From positions 1 through 64,000 of the forward strand of contig JAKAJL010000005.1 of NCBI GenBank assembly GCA_021813805.1: DNA of 64,000 nucleotides. The letters run 5' to 3'. The notes under the pieces are model-generated. The model made no database searches. It was not told the DNA's origin and worked only from the letters and a program-made list of their open reading frames with translations. Made by a program: the position numbers and the translations under genes. Below, in pieces: positions 36,111-45,866 of the stretch (position 1 is its first letter; every line of letters starts with the position of its first letter). This DNA comes from Pseudomonadota bacterium. GTDB lineage: Bacteria; Pseudomonadota; Alphaproteobacteria; Rhizobiales; Beijerinckiaceae.

Positions 36111-37241
36111 TCAGCGCGCAACGAGGTCGAGGATCGCTTCCGCGGCCTTTTCGCTCGGGCGCTTGTCGTCGTTGATGGCGAGCTTGTCGCCCAGCCGGTC
36201 GACCGCATCCAGCTGCCGCCGGCGCTCGGGGCTGTCGTCGATGATTTCGCCGAGCCTTTCCGCGAGCGCGCGGCCATTGGCGTCGTCCTGCAACATTTCG
36301 GGAAACGCCATTTCGCCGAGAATGATATTGGGCTGCGCGACCATGTCGATCTGAATCAGGCGGCGCGCGATCCATTCCTCGATTTTCGGCACCTTGTAGG
36401 CGACGATCGTCGGCGTCCGCGACAAGGCCAACTCCAAGGTCACGGTGCCCGAGGCGGCGAGCGCGGCGCGGGCGGCGCGGAAGGCGGCGTTCTTCTCCTC
36501 CTCGCCGACCACGACGCGCGGCTTCACCGGCCAGGACCCGATCAGGGACTGGACCTTTTCGATAAGGCCACGCGACGTGGGAAGAACGTAATCGAGCCCC
36601 GGGCGCACCGCGTCGAGCCGGGCGACGGCCTCGCCGAACACCGCGCCGAGACGCTGGATCACGGACGCGCGCGAGCCCGGCAGCACCAGGACCGGCCCCG
36701 TCCTCTTGGCCTCGTCATCGCCTTGCAGCGCCGCGCGCCGCTCGATCAGCGGATGGCCGATATAGACGCAGCGCGGGCCGCCGAGGCGCTCGTGAACCTC
36801 GGGCTCGAAGGGGAAAATGGCGAGGATCAGATCGACGAAAGCGCGCATCTTCTTGGCGCGCCCCGGCCGCCACGCCCAGACCGTCGGTCCGACATAATTG
36901 ACGATCTTCACACCGGGCAGGACTTTCCGCACCCGTTTCGCCACGCGATGGTTGAAATCGGGGCTGTCGATGATCACCAGAGCATCGGGCCGCGCCGCGA
37001 TCGCGGCGCGCGCGGTCTGATCGATGCGCCGCAGCACATTGCGCAGATTGGCGAGCACGGGCAGCACGCCCATCAGCGAAATCTCGTGCATCGGGAACAG
37101 GCTGACGAAATTTTCTGCCATCATCGCCTCGCCGCCGACGCCGGATATCTCGACGCCTGGAAATTTCGCGCGCAAGGCGCGGATCAGGCCCCGTCCAAGC
37201 AGGTCGCCCGACGGTTCGCCGGCGATCATGAAAATCTTCAT
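36111..37241 (-). CDS. lpxB: Lipid-A-disaccharide synthase
   Basis: A 376-residue GT-B glycosyltransferase that joins UDP-2,3-diacylglucosamine and lipid X. The N-terminal MKIFMIAGEPSGDLLG, the PDFNHRVAKRVRK region, VGPTVWAWRPGRAKKM and LPGSRASVIQR are all characteristic. Normal length. It is the last gene of lpxD-fabZ-lpxA-lpxI-lpxB; its ATG overlaps the lpxI stop (ATGA). Confidence 0.97.
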   Translation of the reverse strand: MKIFMIAGEPSGDLLGRGLIRALRAKFPGVEISGVGGEAMMAENFVSLFPMHEISLMGVLPVLANLRNVLRRIDQTARAAIAARPDALVIIDSPDFNHRVAKRVRKVLPGVKIVNYVGPTVWAWRPGRAKKMRAFVDLILAIFPFEPEVHERLGGPRCVYIGHPLIERRAALQGDDEAKRTGPVLVLPGSRASVIQRLGAVFGEAVARLDAVRPGLDYVLPTSRGLIEKVQSLIGSWPVKPRVVVGEEEKNAAFRAARAALAASGTVTLELALSRTPTIVAYKVPKIEEWIARRLIQIDMVAQPNIILGEMAFPEMLQDDANGRALAERLGEIIDDSPERRRQLDAVDRLGDKLAINDDKRPSEKAAEAILDLVAR

Positions 37242-38083
37242 CGGCCAGCTTCCCGCGAAAAGCCATGGAGAAAAAGCCCGGCCTTTTCGGCCTGCGCCGC
37301 CACCGCCCCGCGGTCGAGGATCAGCACCTTGCCCGCCTCGACCGCGATGCCCCTCAGCCCGGCCTTCGCCGCGGCGGACACCGTCTCGGGGCCCATTGCC
37401 GGCAGGTCGACACGTAGATCCTGGCCCTTTTTCGGCGCCTTGATCAGCAGTCCCACCGGCCCCTTCGCCCGCCAGCGGCCCTTTTCACGCAATTCGGCGA
37501 CGCGAAGCAGCATGGAATCGGTGCCTTCGGCGGCTTCGAGCGCGACGATGCGGCGATGATGCAAAACGACCGCCTGACCGCAGTCAAAAGCCGAAAGCGC
37601 CGCCAGGCACTCATGGCCGAAGGCCAGGTCGTCCTCCATTTCCCTGGGGAAAGGCAACCGGTTCATCGCGCCCGGCGCGGCGAGCAGCCCCGGCGCCAGC
37701 GTCTCGACGCCGACCACCCGCAATCCTTCGGACTCGAACAGTCTCAACACGCCTTTCAGGGCATGGTCGTCGCCGCCCTTCAGCAAGCGAACGATCTCGG
37801 GCAGACGCTTGATCGCGCCCCAGTCCGGCCGCAGATCGGCGAATTCCGGCCGGCCCAGGCCGCCGATGAAGCAGACTTCCTCGATTCCGCGCGCCTCGAT
37901 CTCGCGGAAGGCCGCGCCAAGCTGGCCGACGCCAAGCCAGACATGGGGAAATTCCGCGACGCCTTCGCTGGCGATCCCCTTGAGGGCGAGAATGAATACG
38001 TCTCGCCCGCCCGCCCGCGCGGCGCGCGCCGCAACGAGTGGAAACTGCCCCGCGCCGCAGATGAGCGCGATCCGGCCGCTCAC
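37238..38083 (-). CDS. lpxI: UDP-2,3-diacylglucosamine diphosphatase LpxI
   Basis: A 281-residue LpxI (DUF1009) protein, the alphaproteobacterial replacement for LpxH, making lipid X from UDP-2,3-diacylglucosamine. Family stretches: IALICGAGQFPLVAARAARA at the N-terminus, GGLGRPEFADLRPD, and KGPVGLLIKAPKKGQDLRVDLPAMGPETV in the C-terminal half. The GTG at 38083 was preferred because it overlaps the lpxA stop (GTGA) and opens the conserved core; an ATG at 38113 would add ten residues inside lpxA. Confidence 0.92.
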   Translation of the reverse strand: MSGRIALICGAGQFPLVAARAARAGGRDVFILALKGIASEGVAEFPHVWLGVGQLGAAFREIEARGIEEVCFIGGLGRPEFADLRPDWGAIKRLPEIVRLLKGGDDHALKGVLRLFESEGLRVVGVETLAPGLLAAPGAMNRLPFPREMEDDLAFGHECLAALSAFDCGQAVVLHHRRIVALEAAEGTDSMLLRVAELREKGRWRAKGPVGLLIKAPKKGQDLRVDLPAMGPETVSAAAKAGLRGIAVEAGKVLILDRGAVAAQAEKAGLFLHGFSREAGR

Positions 38084-38880
38084 GGCGCGACCCGCTCCGT
38101 TTCCGGCATGCACAGGGCGCGGTCGCCGCCGGCGCGGATGAAATCAACGATCATCATCACTTCCGGATTGTCGGCGAATTCCTCGGCGACGTCCTCGACA
38201 CGCTCCTTCAACGTGCCTTCCGGGGCGAAAAGCGCGCGATAGGCGCGCCGCAGGTCGTGGATCGCCTCACGCCCGAAATTGCGGCGCTTGAGGCCGACGA
38301 GATTGAGCCCCATCAGGAAGCCGCGGCTGCCGAAGGCGAGGCCGAAAGGAATGAGATCGGCGCCGATGCCGGTCATGCCGCTGACGAAAGCGTGGGCCCC
38401 GACCCGCGCATATTGGACGATCGCCGAGCCGCCGCCGCAGATCACCCAGTCGTCGATGGTGACATGCCCCGCGATCATGCAATTGTTGGAGAAGACGCAA
38501 TCGTTGCCGATGCGGCTGTCATGGCCGACATGGGAATTGGCGAGAAAGAAGCAGCGGTCGCCCACGACCGTTTCGCCGCGGCCGCTGGCCGTGCCCGGAT
38601 TCATCGTCACGCCCTCGCGGATCACGCAATCCGCGCCGATGATGAGGCTGGTGTCCTCGCCGCGATATTTCAGATCCTGCGGCTCGTAACCGATAGAGGC
38701 GAAGGGATAGATCTTCGTGCGCGGGCCAAGGGTCGTGCGGCCATTGACGACCGCATGCGACTTGAGCGTCACGCCTTCGCCCAGCGTGACCCTGGGGCCG
38801 ATATGGCAGAACGGCCCGATTTCGACGCCGTCGCCGAGCCGCGCGCCGTCCTCGACGATCGAAGTGGGGTGAACCGGCAT
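38080..38880 (-). CDS. lpxA: UDP-N-acetylglucosamine O-acyltransferase LpxA
   Basis: A 266-residue left-handed beta-helix acyltransferase, first step of lipid A synthesis. Hexapeptide repeats fill residues 3-180; the catalytic His lies in NSHVGHDSRIGND (His120, equal to E. coli His125). The C-terminal helical part (NLVGLKRRNFGREAIHDLRRAYRALF) is the acyl-carrier interaction region. It begins 4 bases after fabZ and overlaps lpxI. Confidence 0.97.
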   Translation of the reverse strand: MPVHPTSIVEDGARLGDGVEIGPFCHIGPRVTLGEGVTLKSHAVVNGRTTLGPRTKIYPFASIGYEPQDLKYRGEDTSLIIGADCVIREGVTMNPGTASGRGETVVGDRCFFLANSHVGHDSRIGNDCVFSNNCMIAGHVTIDDWVICGGGSAIVQYARVGAHAFVSGMTGIGADLIPFGLAFGSRGFLMGLNLVGLKRRNFGREAIHDLRRAYRALFAPEGTLKERVEDVAEEFADNPEVMMIVDFIRAGGDRALCMPETERVAP

Positions 38881-38884
38881 GGGG

Positions 38885-39361
38885 TTAGCCCTGCTTGTCG
38901 GCGTCGGTGATGATCATGGCGCTGATTTCGGCCTCGGCGACCAGCGCGCCGTCGACCGTCGCCTTGCCCTGATACCACCAGATGTTGCGCCGCTGGTTGA
39001 TGCGGGTCATGTGGAACTCGACCCGATCCCCCGGCACCACCGGCTTGCGGAATTTGGCCTTGTCGATGGTCATGAAATAGACCAGCGGCGGCTTGGCGCC
39101 GCCGAGTTTCGACATGACGCACAGCGCGCCCGCCGTCTGCGCCATGCCCTCGATCAGCAGGACGCCGGGAAAAACCGGGCGGTCGGGGAAATGGCCGGTG
39201 AATTGCGGCTCGTTGATCGTGACATTCTTGATCCCGATCCCGAATTCGTCGCCCCGCGCCTGAACGATGCGATCGACGAGCAGGAAAGGATAGCGATGCG
39301 GCAGCAATTGCATCAACCGTTGAATATCGACTGCTTCCAAGGTCTGGACCTGATCCGACAT
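38885..39361 (-). CDS. fabZ: 3-hydroxyacyl-ACP dehydratase FabZ
   Basis: A 158-residue hotdog-fold dehydratase of fatty acid elongation. Catalytic His57 ([13 protein letters not shown]) and Glu71 (LLIEGMAQ) are present, with [11 protein letters not shown] near the start. An ATG at 39361 has a G-rich GGGACGGGAT before it and is preferred; an ATG at 39373 would add four residues. Sits between lpxD and lpxA as in most Gram-negatives, balancing fatty acids between phospholipid and lipid A. Confidence 0.96.
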   Translation of the reverse strand: MSDQVQTLEAVDIQRLMQLLPHRYPFLLVDRIVQARGDEFGIGIKNVTINEPQFTGHFPDRPVFPGVLLIEGMAQTAGALCVMSKLGGAKPPLVYFMTIDKAKFRKPVVPGDRVEFHMTRINQRRNIWWYQGKATVDGALVAEAEISAMIITDADKQG

Positions 39362-39490
39362 ATCCCGTCCCATGAATATCGAATGATTGGATTTATCGGC
39401 CCGCTTTAACGCGACATTCGCGCCGAAGGCCAGCGAAAAGTCCTTTTGGCCGCCCCTCCCGCACTGACGCGCGCAAGCCGAGCGATGGTC

Positions 39491-40528
39491 CTAGTCGTCT
39501 TTGCCCTTGCGCCGGACCAGGCGGTCGAGCGCCGCGACGCCCTTCAGCCAGACCCGGGCGTCGCGCGCTGGCGAACCGCCGATCCGCGCGCCCGTTGGGA
39601 CATCGGCCATGACGCCCGCCTGCGCGCCGATCTGCGCGCCCATGCCGATTTTCAGATGGCCGGTGATCCCCGCCTGCCCGCCGGCGACGACGAAATCGCC
39701 GAATTCGGTCGAGCCGGAGACGCCGACCTGGCTCACGATCACGCAATGGCGCCCGATCACCACATTATGGGCGATCTGCACCAGATTATCGATCTTGGTT
39801 CCCTCGCCGACGATGGTGTCGCGATTGGCGCCGCGATCGATGGTGGAATTGGCGCCGATCTCGACATCGTCCTGGATGATCACCCGGCCCACCTGCGGCG
39901 CCTTGAGATGGCCGCGCGGGCTCATGGCGAAGCCGAAACCGTCCTGGCCGACGCGCACGCCGGGATGAATGATGACCCTGTCGCCGATCAGGGCGTTGCA
40001 GATGGTCGCGCCCGCCCCGATCGAAGAATTGCGGCCGATCCGCACATGCGACCCGATCACCGCATTGGGGCCGATGACCGCCCCGGCGCCGATCTCGGCG
40101 TGGGGCCCGATCACCGCGCCGGGATCGACGATAACGTCCGTTTCCAGCCGCGCCAGCGGATGAACATTCGCGCCCGGCGAAACGCCATGGCCGTCGAACC
40201 ACGACCCCGGCCGAGTCGCCTCGGGATAGATTTTCGCCGCCACGATCGCGCAGGCGCGATAGGGCTCGCGCACCACAAGGGCTGCGACGTTTTTTGGCGC
40301 GCGGTCGGCGTGGCGCTCGGAAACGAGACACGCGGTCGCCCGGGTTCCCGCCAGCTGGTCGGCATATTTGGGATTGTCGAGAAAGACCAGATCGCCGGGA
40401 CGCGCGCGGTCGAGCGGCGCCACGTCGAAAATCCTCTGGCCCATGTCCACCTCGCCGACTGGCCGGGCGCCGGTCCATTCAACGATCTCGGCGAGGGTCG
40501 GCGTCGCGGCGCGGCGAAAGAATTTCAT
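39491..40528 (-). CDS. lpxD: UDP-3-O-acylglucosamine N-acyltransferase LpxD
   Basis: A 345-residue trimeric acyltransferase adding the second acyl chain to UDP-3-O-acyl-glucosamine. The N-terminal uridine-binding domain (about 1-100) is followed by hexapeptide repeats and the catalytic His in [11 protein letters not shown] near residue 245. The ATG at 40528 starts MKFFRRAA with GGAAG just upstream; the longer frame to 40657 crosses the bamA terminator and is rejected. The next gene, fabZ, lies 129 bases away. Confidence 0.96.
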   Translation of the reverse strand: MKFFRRAATPTLAEIVEWTGARPVGEVDMGQRIFDVAPLDRARPGDLVFLDNPKYADQLAGTRATACLVSERHADRAPKNVAALVVREPYRACAIVAAKIYPEATRPGSWFDGHGVSPGANVHPLARLETDVIVDPGAVIGPHAEIGAGAVIGPNAVIGSHVRIGRNSSIGAGATICNALIGDRVIIHPGVRVGQDGFGFAMSPRGHLKAPQVGRVIIQDDVEIGANSTIDRGANRDTIVGEGTKIDNLVQIAHNVVIGRHCVIVSQVGVSGSTEFGDFVVAGGQAGITGHLKIGMGAQIGAQAGVMADVPTGARIGGSPARDARVWLKGVAALDRLVRRKGKDD

Positions 40529-40616
40529 TTCTTCCAAGCGATCATCCCCCAATTGCCGCCCCTGGCGGCGCGGCCGCGCAGTCTCGCCTGCCGCGAAAAC
40601 GTGGCGCCTATACCAT

Positions 40617-40645
40617 AAAAAAGGGCGCGGCTGAACGCCGCGCCC
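40617..40645 (-). terminator. Intrinsic terminator after bamA
   Basis: On the minus strand GGGCGCGGC, loop GTTCA, GCCGCGCCC, then six T. A 9-bp perfect GC stem with a T run 22 bases past the bamA stop. It implies that lpxD and the genes after it have their own start of transcription, or depend on read-through. Confidence 0.9.
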
Positions 40646-40666
40646 CTGCATGCCCAAGCAGATCGT

Positions 40667-43141
40667 TCAGAACGTCGTGCCGCCGCTGAAGCTGAACTGC
40701 TGCACGATGTCATACTGGGATTTCGACAGCACGAAAGCGTAGTTGAAGCGGATCGGACCCATCGGGGAATTCCAGATCACGCCCACGCCGACCGACGAGT
40801 CGATGTTCATGTTGTTGCTGCCGACGGTGATGCAGGCCAACTGCGAGGTCAACGGGCTCTTGCCTTTGTCCATGACGGCGCAAGAAGTTCCCGGAGCATA
40901 GCCGAGATAGGGGCCGAAATTGGTCGGGCCCGTGTAGTTCCACAGGCTGCCGGCGTCGAAGAACAGCGCGCCCCTCAGGCCGATATCCCTGGGCAGACCC
41001 CAGATCGGAAACTGGGTTTCGACCGAGGCGCCCCAGTAGTCGGTGCCGCCCAGCGCGTTGCCGTTGTTGTTAAAAAGCTCGTTGGTGACGTCGCGCGGCC
41101 CCATGCCGCCCGGCGCGAAGCCGCGCACCAGGCTCGGCCCGAGATTGAAATTGTCGGTGATGTGCAGCGGGTTGCTGCCGGTCTGGAAGATATTGCCGGC
41201 CTGAAGATGGACGAGGCCGACCACATCGTCGAAATAAAGTCCGTGATAGGCGCGCAGGTCGCCGGTCGTGCGCAGGAAGTCAGAATAGCCGCCGAGGCCG
41301 GCGAAGTCCTGCTTCAGACTGGCCATGACGCCCCCGCGCGGATCCTTCGGATTGTCGAGCGTGTTATAGGTCAGGGTATAGCCGATCATCGACGTCACCC
41401 AATCGCCCTGCGCCTGTTTCAGCGCCAGCGAGGCTTCGCCATTGGCCACGCAGCTGCTGAACATGCTGACCGGGTATGGGTTGCCGGGACCGCCGGGCGT
41501 GAACCATTGCGGATAGCTACAGTCGTTATAGGGCTGGCTCGCGTTGTTCGGGATCGAGAGCCGCGAATTGTACAGCGTGTAGCGCGGCGCGATCGTCAAA
41601 TCGTCGGTCAGAGGAATGCCCAGACGCAGCGTGCCGCCGGTGACCCAGTTCGAATAATAAGAGAAATAGGACGCTTCGCTGATCTTCGAATAAAGATCGA
41701 AGCCCGCCGCCATGCGATTGTCCATGAAGAACGGCTCGGTGTAGTTGAGCTCGACGCCGCTGGCGTATTGGCCGGCCGAAACCGCGGCGCGGACATATTC
41801 GCCGCGGCCAAGGAAGTTGCTCTGGGTGACCGAGACCTGGGCGATGAACCCTTCGACCGTCGAATAGCCGCCCGAGATCGAGAACGATCCGGTGGACTGC
41901 TCCTCGACATCCACATCGACGATGACCCTGTCCGACGACGAGCCCGGCTCGGTGGAGATCTTGACCTTCTTGAAATAGCCAAGGGCGTTGAGGCGGCGCT
42001 CTGCTTTGTCCAGCAGCACCTTGTTGTAGGCGTCGCCCTCGCCGACGTCGAATTCGCGGCGGATGACGTAATCGCGCGTCGCGGTGTTGCCGCGAATATT
42101 AAGCCGCTCGATGTAGACGTGAGGTCCTTCCTCGACGATGAAGGCGACGTTGACCGTATGGCTCGCCTGATCCTTGTCGCCCTGGACACGCACCTGACCG
42201 AAGGTGAAGCCCATTTTCTGGACATCCTTGGTCATGCGCGTCTGGGTCTTCTGGACTGCGTCGCCGTTATAGACGTCGCCGGCGTGAAAATCGAGCGACG
42301 ACTTCAATGCCGCGTCGCTCAGACCCGAAACATGCGATTCGACATTGACCGTCTTGACACGATAGACGGCGCCTTCCTCGACGGTGATCGTGACGACATA
42401 TCCGCCCGCGGAGGCGTCATAGACCGGATCGACCCCAACGACGCGAAAATCGGCGTAGCCGTTCTTGAGATAATAACGCCGGATCGCCTCGGCGTCCTTG
42501 GCCAGACGGTCCGGGTCATAGACGTCCGAAGTCTTGAAGAACGACAGATAGTTCATTTCCGTCGTTTCCATCAACCCCTTCAGCTTGGAGTCGGAATAGA
42601 CATGGTTGCCGACGAAACGGATCTGCTTGACGCCGGTCTTGTCGCCTTCGTTGATGTCAAAGACCACGTCCACCGTGTTGTTGGGGGTCTGAACCGTCCG
42701 CTCGGTGACCGTCGCGGCGTTATGGCCCGAGCGGCGGTAAACATCGAGAATGCGCTGAACGTCGGCGTCGGCGACCGCCTTGCTGTAGGCGCCGCGGTCC
42801 TTCAGCTGAACCTCTTTCTGCAGGTCTTCGGATTTGACCTTGGAATTGCCGACAAAAACCACATGATTGATGACAGTCGCATTCTCGACCACCCGCACCA
42901 CCAGTTCGGAGCCGCGATGGCTGACCTGGACATCGGAGAAATAGCCGGTGCCATATAGCTTCTTGATGGCCTCATTGGCGTCGGCGCCAACGAAATAAGA
43001 CCGGATCGTGGCGGAATCGACGCGATGGTTCCCCTCGACGACGATGGTCTCGGCCAAGGCGCGAACCGGAGCCGCGATTGAACCGACCATTAGCGCCACC
43101 GCCAGAGCGGTACGGCTCAAAAGACCTTGGCGAAACGTCAT
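40667..43141 (-). CDS. bamA: Outer-membrane protein assembly factor BamA
   Basis: An 824-residue Omp85 protein. A signal peptide (core about 10-25, cut after ALA near 31) is followed by POTRA domains (first: ETIVVEGNHRVDSATIRSYF; to about residue 410) and a 16-strand barrel. The barrel holds the VRGF motif (SLVRGFAPGGMGPRD) and ends in Phe (SGGTTF). It inserts beta-barrel proteins, including LptD encoded at the right end. The ATG at 43141 was chosen over 43222 because it opens the signal peptide. Confidence 0.96.
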   Translation of the reverse strand: MTFRQGLLSRTALAVALMVGSIAAPVRALAETIVVEGNHRVDSATIRSYFVGADANEAIKKLYGTGYFSDVQVSHRGSELVVRVVENATVINHVVFVGNSKVKSEDLQKEVQLKDRGAYSKAVADADVQRILDVYRRSGHNAATVTERTVQTPNNTVDVVFDINEGDKTGVKQIRFVGNHVYSDSKLKGLMETTEMNYLSFFKTSDVYDPDRLAKDAEAIRRYYLKNGYADFRVVGVDPVYDASAGGYVVTITVEEGAVYRVKTVNVESHVSGLSDAALKSSLDFHAGDVYNGDAVQKTQTRMTKDVQKMGFTFGQVRVQGDKDQASHTVNVAFIVEEGPHVYIERLNIRGNTATRDYVIRREFDVGEGDAYNKVLLDKAERRLNALGYFKKVKISTEPGSSSDRVIVDVDVEEQSTGSFSISGGYSTVEGFIAQVSVTQSNFLGRGEYVRAAVSAGQYASGVELNYTEPFFMDNRMAAGFDLYSKISEASYFSYYSNWVTGGTLRLGIPLTDDLTIAPRYTLYNSRLSIPNNASQPYNDCSYPQWFTPGGPGNPYPVSMFSSCVANGEASLALKQAQGDWVTSMIGYTLTYNTLDNPKDPRGGVMASLKQDFAGLGGYSDFLRTTGDLRAYHGLYFDDVVGLVHLQAGNIFQTGSNPLHITDNFNLGPSLVRGFAPGGMGPRDVTNELFNNNGNALGGTDYWGASVETQFPIWGLPRDIGLRGALFFDAGSLWNYTGPTNFGPYLGYAPGTSCAVMDKGKSPLTSQLACITVGSNNMNIDSSVGVGVIWNSPMGPIRFNYAFVLSKSQYDIVQQFSFSGGTTF

Positions 43142-43332
43142 TGAAACCCGGTCTCCGTGACACAAGACCCGTCCCGAATTGGTTTGGCGACGGGGGACCG
43201 AATCAAAGGGATTCGGCCGCAAACTTCAGACTTCGAATGGATAGCATAAACCAAGCCTGTCCATTTCGACTCTGCTTCTACAAGGTTTATGGAATCCTGC
43301 AAATGCCTTTGGTTCCGTGTCCCGTTTTTTTA

Positions 43333-43362
43333 CGGCGCCGTGTCTCTTAAGCCACGGCGCCG
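43333..43362. other. Strong hairpin between rseP and bamA
   Basis: CGGCGCCGTG (43333-43342) pairs with CACGGCGCCG (43353-43362) around a 10-base loop. A run of seven T precedes it on the plus strand, so on the minus strand, where the flanking genes are transcribed, it is followed by A residues and does not fit an intrinsic terminator. It may shape the bamA leader or mark an mRNA end. Confidence 0.5.
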
Positions 43363-43437
43363 AGGCGCATTTTCGCCGCAATCCGGGGCTTCCACGGCAA
43401 AACGGACGTCGCGGTGGAGGCGAAATCGGCCGTGGTC

Positions 43438-44583
43438 CTAACCGAGTTTCAGCCACGTCCGGGTGAGACGGACGACATCGTTATAGGTGGCGACCAGCAT
43501 CAGCACGGCGACGAAAGCCAGGCCGATCCGGAATCCGAATTCCTGAACGCGCCGGGTCAGCGCCCGCCCGCGCACCGCCTCGACGACGTAATAGAGCAGG
43601 TGGCCGCCATCGAGCAGCGGGACCGGCAGCAGGTTCAGGAACCCGATCGAAATCGACAGGAGCGCCGTCAGATTGATCAGCGGCCACAGGCCCGCCTTCG
43701 CCACTTCGCCGGATACTTCGGCAATGCGAATGGGACCCGACAACTGCCGCGGCGATTCCTTGCCGACCGACAGATTGCCGAGATAAGCGGCGGTTCCGGC
43801 GATCACGCTCCAGGTCTCGCGGAAAGCCTCGACCGTCGCGGCGGGCGCGCTGAAGGTTTGCCTGCGCCAATCCTCCCGCGCCCCGCCCGCCATGACTCCG
43901 ATCACGCCGCCATGCTCGGCGCCAAAGGGCGTCGCGCTGTCCTTGACCACCGGCGTGGCCTCGAGATTCACCAGTTTCCCCGCGCGTTGGACCACGAATT
44001 GGAGCTTCAGACCGCCGGAAGCGGAAACGATGCGCTGCATGTCGGCGAAACTGTCAAGCGCCCGCCCGTCGATCGAAACGACAAGATCGCCCGCCTGGAA
44101 ACCGGCGGCCGCCGCCGGACTGTTGGCCACGACGCCGGCAACGCGGGGGATCAGAACATTGCGCCCCTGGAAATAGAACAACGCCGTGAAGATCAGGATC
44201 GCGAGCACGAAATTCGCCAGCGGCCCCGCCGCGACCACCGCCGCGCGCTTCCAAACGTTCTGGGCGAAAAACGAAACCTTCAGCTCCGCGTCCGACATGC
44301 GTGCGGCGGCGTCGGGATCGATTTCGCTGGCGGCGCTGGCGTCGCCGTGAAAACGCACATAGCCGCCAAGGGGCAAGGCCGCGAGCCGCCAGCGCGTGCC
44401 GCGGCGGTCGACGTAATGCGCCAGCTCCGGCCCGAACCCCATGGAAAAGGCGTCCACCTTCACGCCGCACAGGCGGCCGACGATGAAATGACCGAACTCG
44501 TGGAAAAACACGACCAGACCGAGGACGAATATGAAGGGCAGAAGATATGACCCCATGGTCCAAAGGGAATGGAACAGCAGCAT
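43438..44583 (-). CDS. rseP: RIP metalloprotease RseP
   Basis: A 381-residue site-2 protease. The zinc motif HEFGH is at residues 28-32 in the first helix; a PDZ domain (about 135-210, AAGFQAGDLVVSIDGRAL) follows, and the third metal ligand lies in LNLLPVPLLDGGHL near 325. It cleaves anti-sigma factors and signal peptide remnants in the membrane. The position between dxr and bamA is the usual one. Confidence 0.96.
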   Translation of the reverse strand: MLLFHSLWTMGSYLLPFIFVLGLVVFFHEFGHFIVGRLCGVKVDAFSMGFGPELAHYVDRRGTRWRLAALPLGGYVRFHGDASAASEIDPDAAARMSDAELKVSFFAQNVWKRAAVVAAGPLANFVLAILIFTALFYFQGRNVLIPRVAGVVANSPAAAAGFQAGDLVVSIDGRALDSFADMQRIVSASGGLKLQFVVQRAGKLVNLEATPVVKDSATPFGAEHGGVIGVMAGGAREDWRRQTFSAPAATVEAFRETWSVIAGTAAYLGNLSVGKESPRQLSGPIRIAEVSGEVAKAGLWPLINLTALLSISIGFLNLLPVPLLDGGHLLYYVVEAVRGRALTRRVQEFGFRIGLAFVAVLMLVATYNDVVRLTRTWLKLG

Positions 44584-44654
44584 AGCGCACCCTGGCTGCG
44601 CGGCTGCGGCGCCGCGCGAATGTTTACGGTTCCTTTACCATGCCGTATCGCCGC

Positions 44655-45860
44655 CTAGCGGCCAAGACCCGCGAGCCGCGCGCGCGACCTTTCTCTCACA
44701 ATATGGTCAACGGCGAGCGCCGCCTCAATATCCGCCGGCGTCCGCGCCGCGCCTTCCTTCTCGAATAGCTCACATATTTGTTCAACATATTTCGCTATAT
44801 CATTGAATTTAATTTTATTATTCAAGAACGCCGCAACCATGACCTCGTTGGCGGCGTTCATGATGGTCGGCATGGCCCCGCCCGCCGCAAGCGCGTCCAT
44901 CGCCACCCGCAGCGCGGGAAAGCGTTGCAGATCCGGCTTCTCGAAAGTCAACGAACCGATCTGGGCGAGATCGAGGCGGCGCGCCAGGGTCGGCACACGG
45001 TCCGGCCAGCCGAGACAATGGGCGATCGGAACCTTCATGTCTGGGACCGCCATTCCGGCGGTCACCGCGCCGTCATCGAAGGAGACCAGTCCGTGGACGA
45101 TCGACTGGGGATGGACGAGAACGTCGAGCTTGCGCGCCTCGACGCCGAAAATATGCAGGGCCTCGATCAGTTCGAGCCCCTTGTTCATCAGGCTCGCGGA
45201 ATCGACCGTCACCTTGGGGCCCATCGCCCAGTTGGGGTGCGCGAGCGCCTGTTCCGGGGTTGCGGCGGCGATTTGTTCGGCGCTCCAGGTCCGGAACGGG
45301 CCGCCGGAGGCGGTGAGCCACATCTTCTCGATTCGCTTCGGGCTCTCTCCGCCCAAAGCCTGAAAAATGGCGTTGTGCTCCGAATCCATCGGCAGCACGC
45401 GCACGCCTCTTTCACGCGCGCCGCGCATAAAAGGCTCGCCGGCGCAGACCAGGCATTCCTTGTTGGCGAGCGCGACGTCGCGCCCCGCCTCGATCGCGGC
45501 ATAGGTCGGGATGACGCCGGCGGCCCCGGCGATGGCCCCGACCACCAGATCGGCGTCCATCCGCGCGGCTTCCTTCAGCGCCTCGGGGCCGGCGCCGGCG
45601 CGGATTCCCGAGCCGGCCAGTTCCGATTTCAACGCGCCATAGGCGCCGGGGTCGGCGACGGCGGCGAAACGCGCGTTGAGGGAGCGGGCGACGCGGGCGA
45701 GATTGACGGCGTCGCGACCGCCCGCCACCGCCACGGTCTCGAACGCGCCCGGCGCGCCCAGGATCACGGCCTCGGTCGAGCGTCCGATCGAGCCGGTCGC
45801 CCCGAGAATCGTGAGCTTGCGCGGACGCGCGAGCGGCTTGGGCGCCAAAGATGCGGTCAT
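44655..45860 (-). CDS. dxr: 1-deoxy-D-xylulose 5-phosphate reductoisomerase
   Basis: A 401-residue enzyme of the MEP isoprenoid pathway, making MEP with NADPH. The nucleotide-binding LGATGSIGRSTEAVI (about 19-33), LANKECLVCAG, the metal-binding MDSEHNAIFQ and the flexible loop around LTASGGPFRTW are all recognisable. It lies six bases after cdsA and 71 bases before rseP. Confidence 0.97.
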   Translation of the reverse strand: MTASLAPKPLARPRKLTILGATGSIGRSTEAVILGAPGAFETVAVAGGRDAVNLARVARSLNARFAAVADPGAYGALKSELAGSGIRAGAGPEALKEAARMDADLVVGAIAGAAGVIPTYAAIEAGRDVALANKECLVCAGEPFMRGARERGVRVLPMDSEHNAIFQALGGESPKRIEKMWLTASGGPFRTWSAEQIAAATPEQALAHPNWAMGPKVTVDSASLMNKGLELIEALHIFGVEARKLDVLVHPQSIVHGLVSFDDGAVTAGMAVPDMKVPIAHCLGWPDRVPTLARRLDLAQIGSLTFEKPDLQRFPALRVAMDALAAGGAMPTIMNAANEVMVAAFLNNKIKFNDIAKYVEQICELFEKEGAARTPADIEAALAVDHIVRERSRARLAGLGR

Positions 45861-45866
45861 GAGAAC

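Noticed and set aside
43333..43362. Intrinsic terminator between rseP and bamA
   Set aside because: The hairpin is strong, but the T run lies on the wrong side for the minus-strand genes, so it is listed only as a hairpin.
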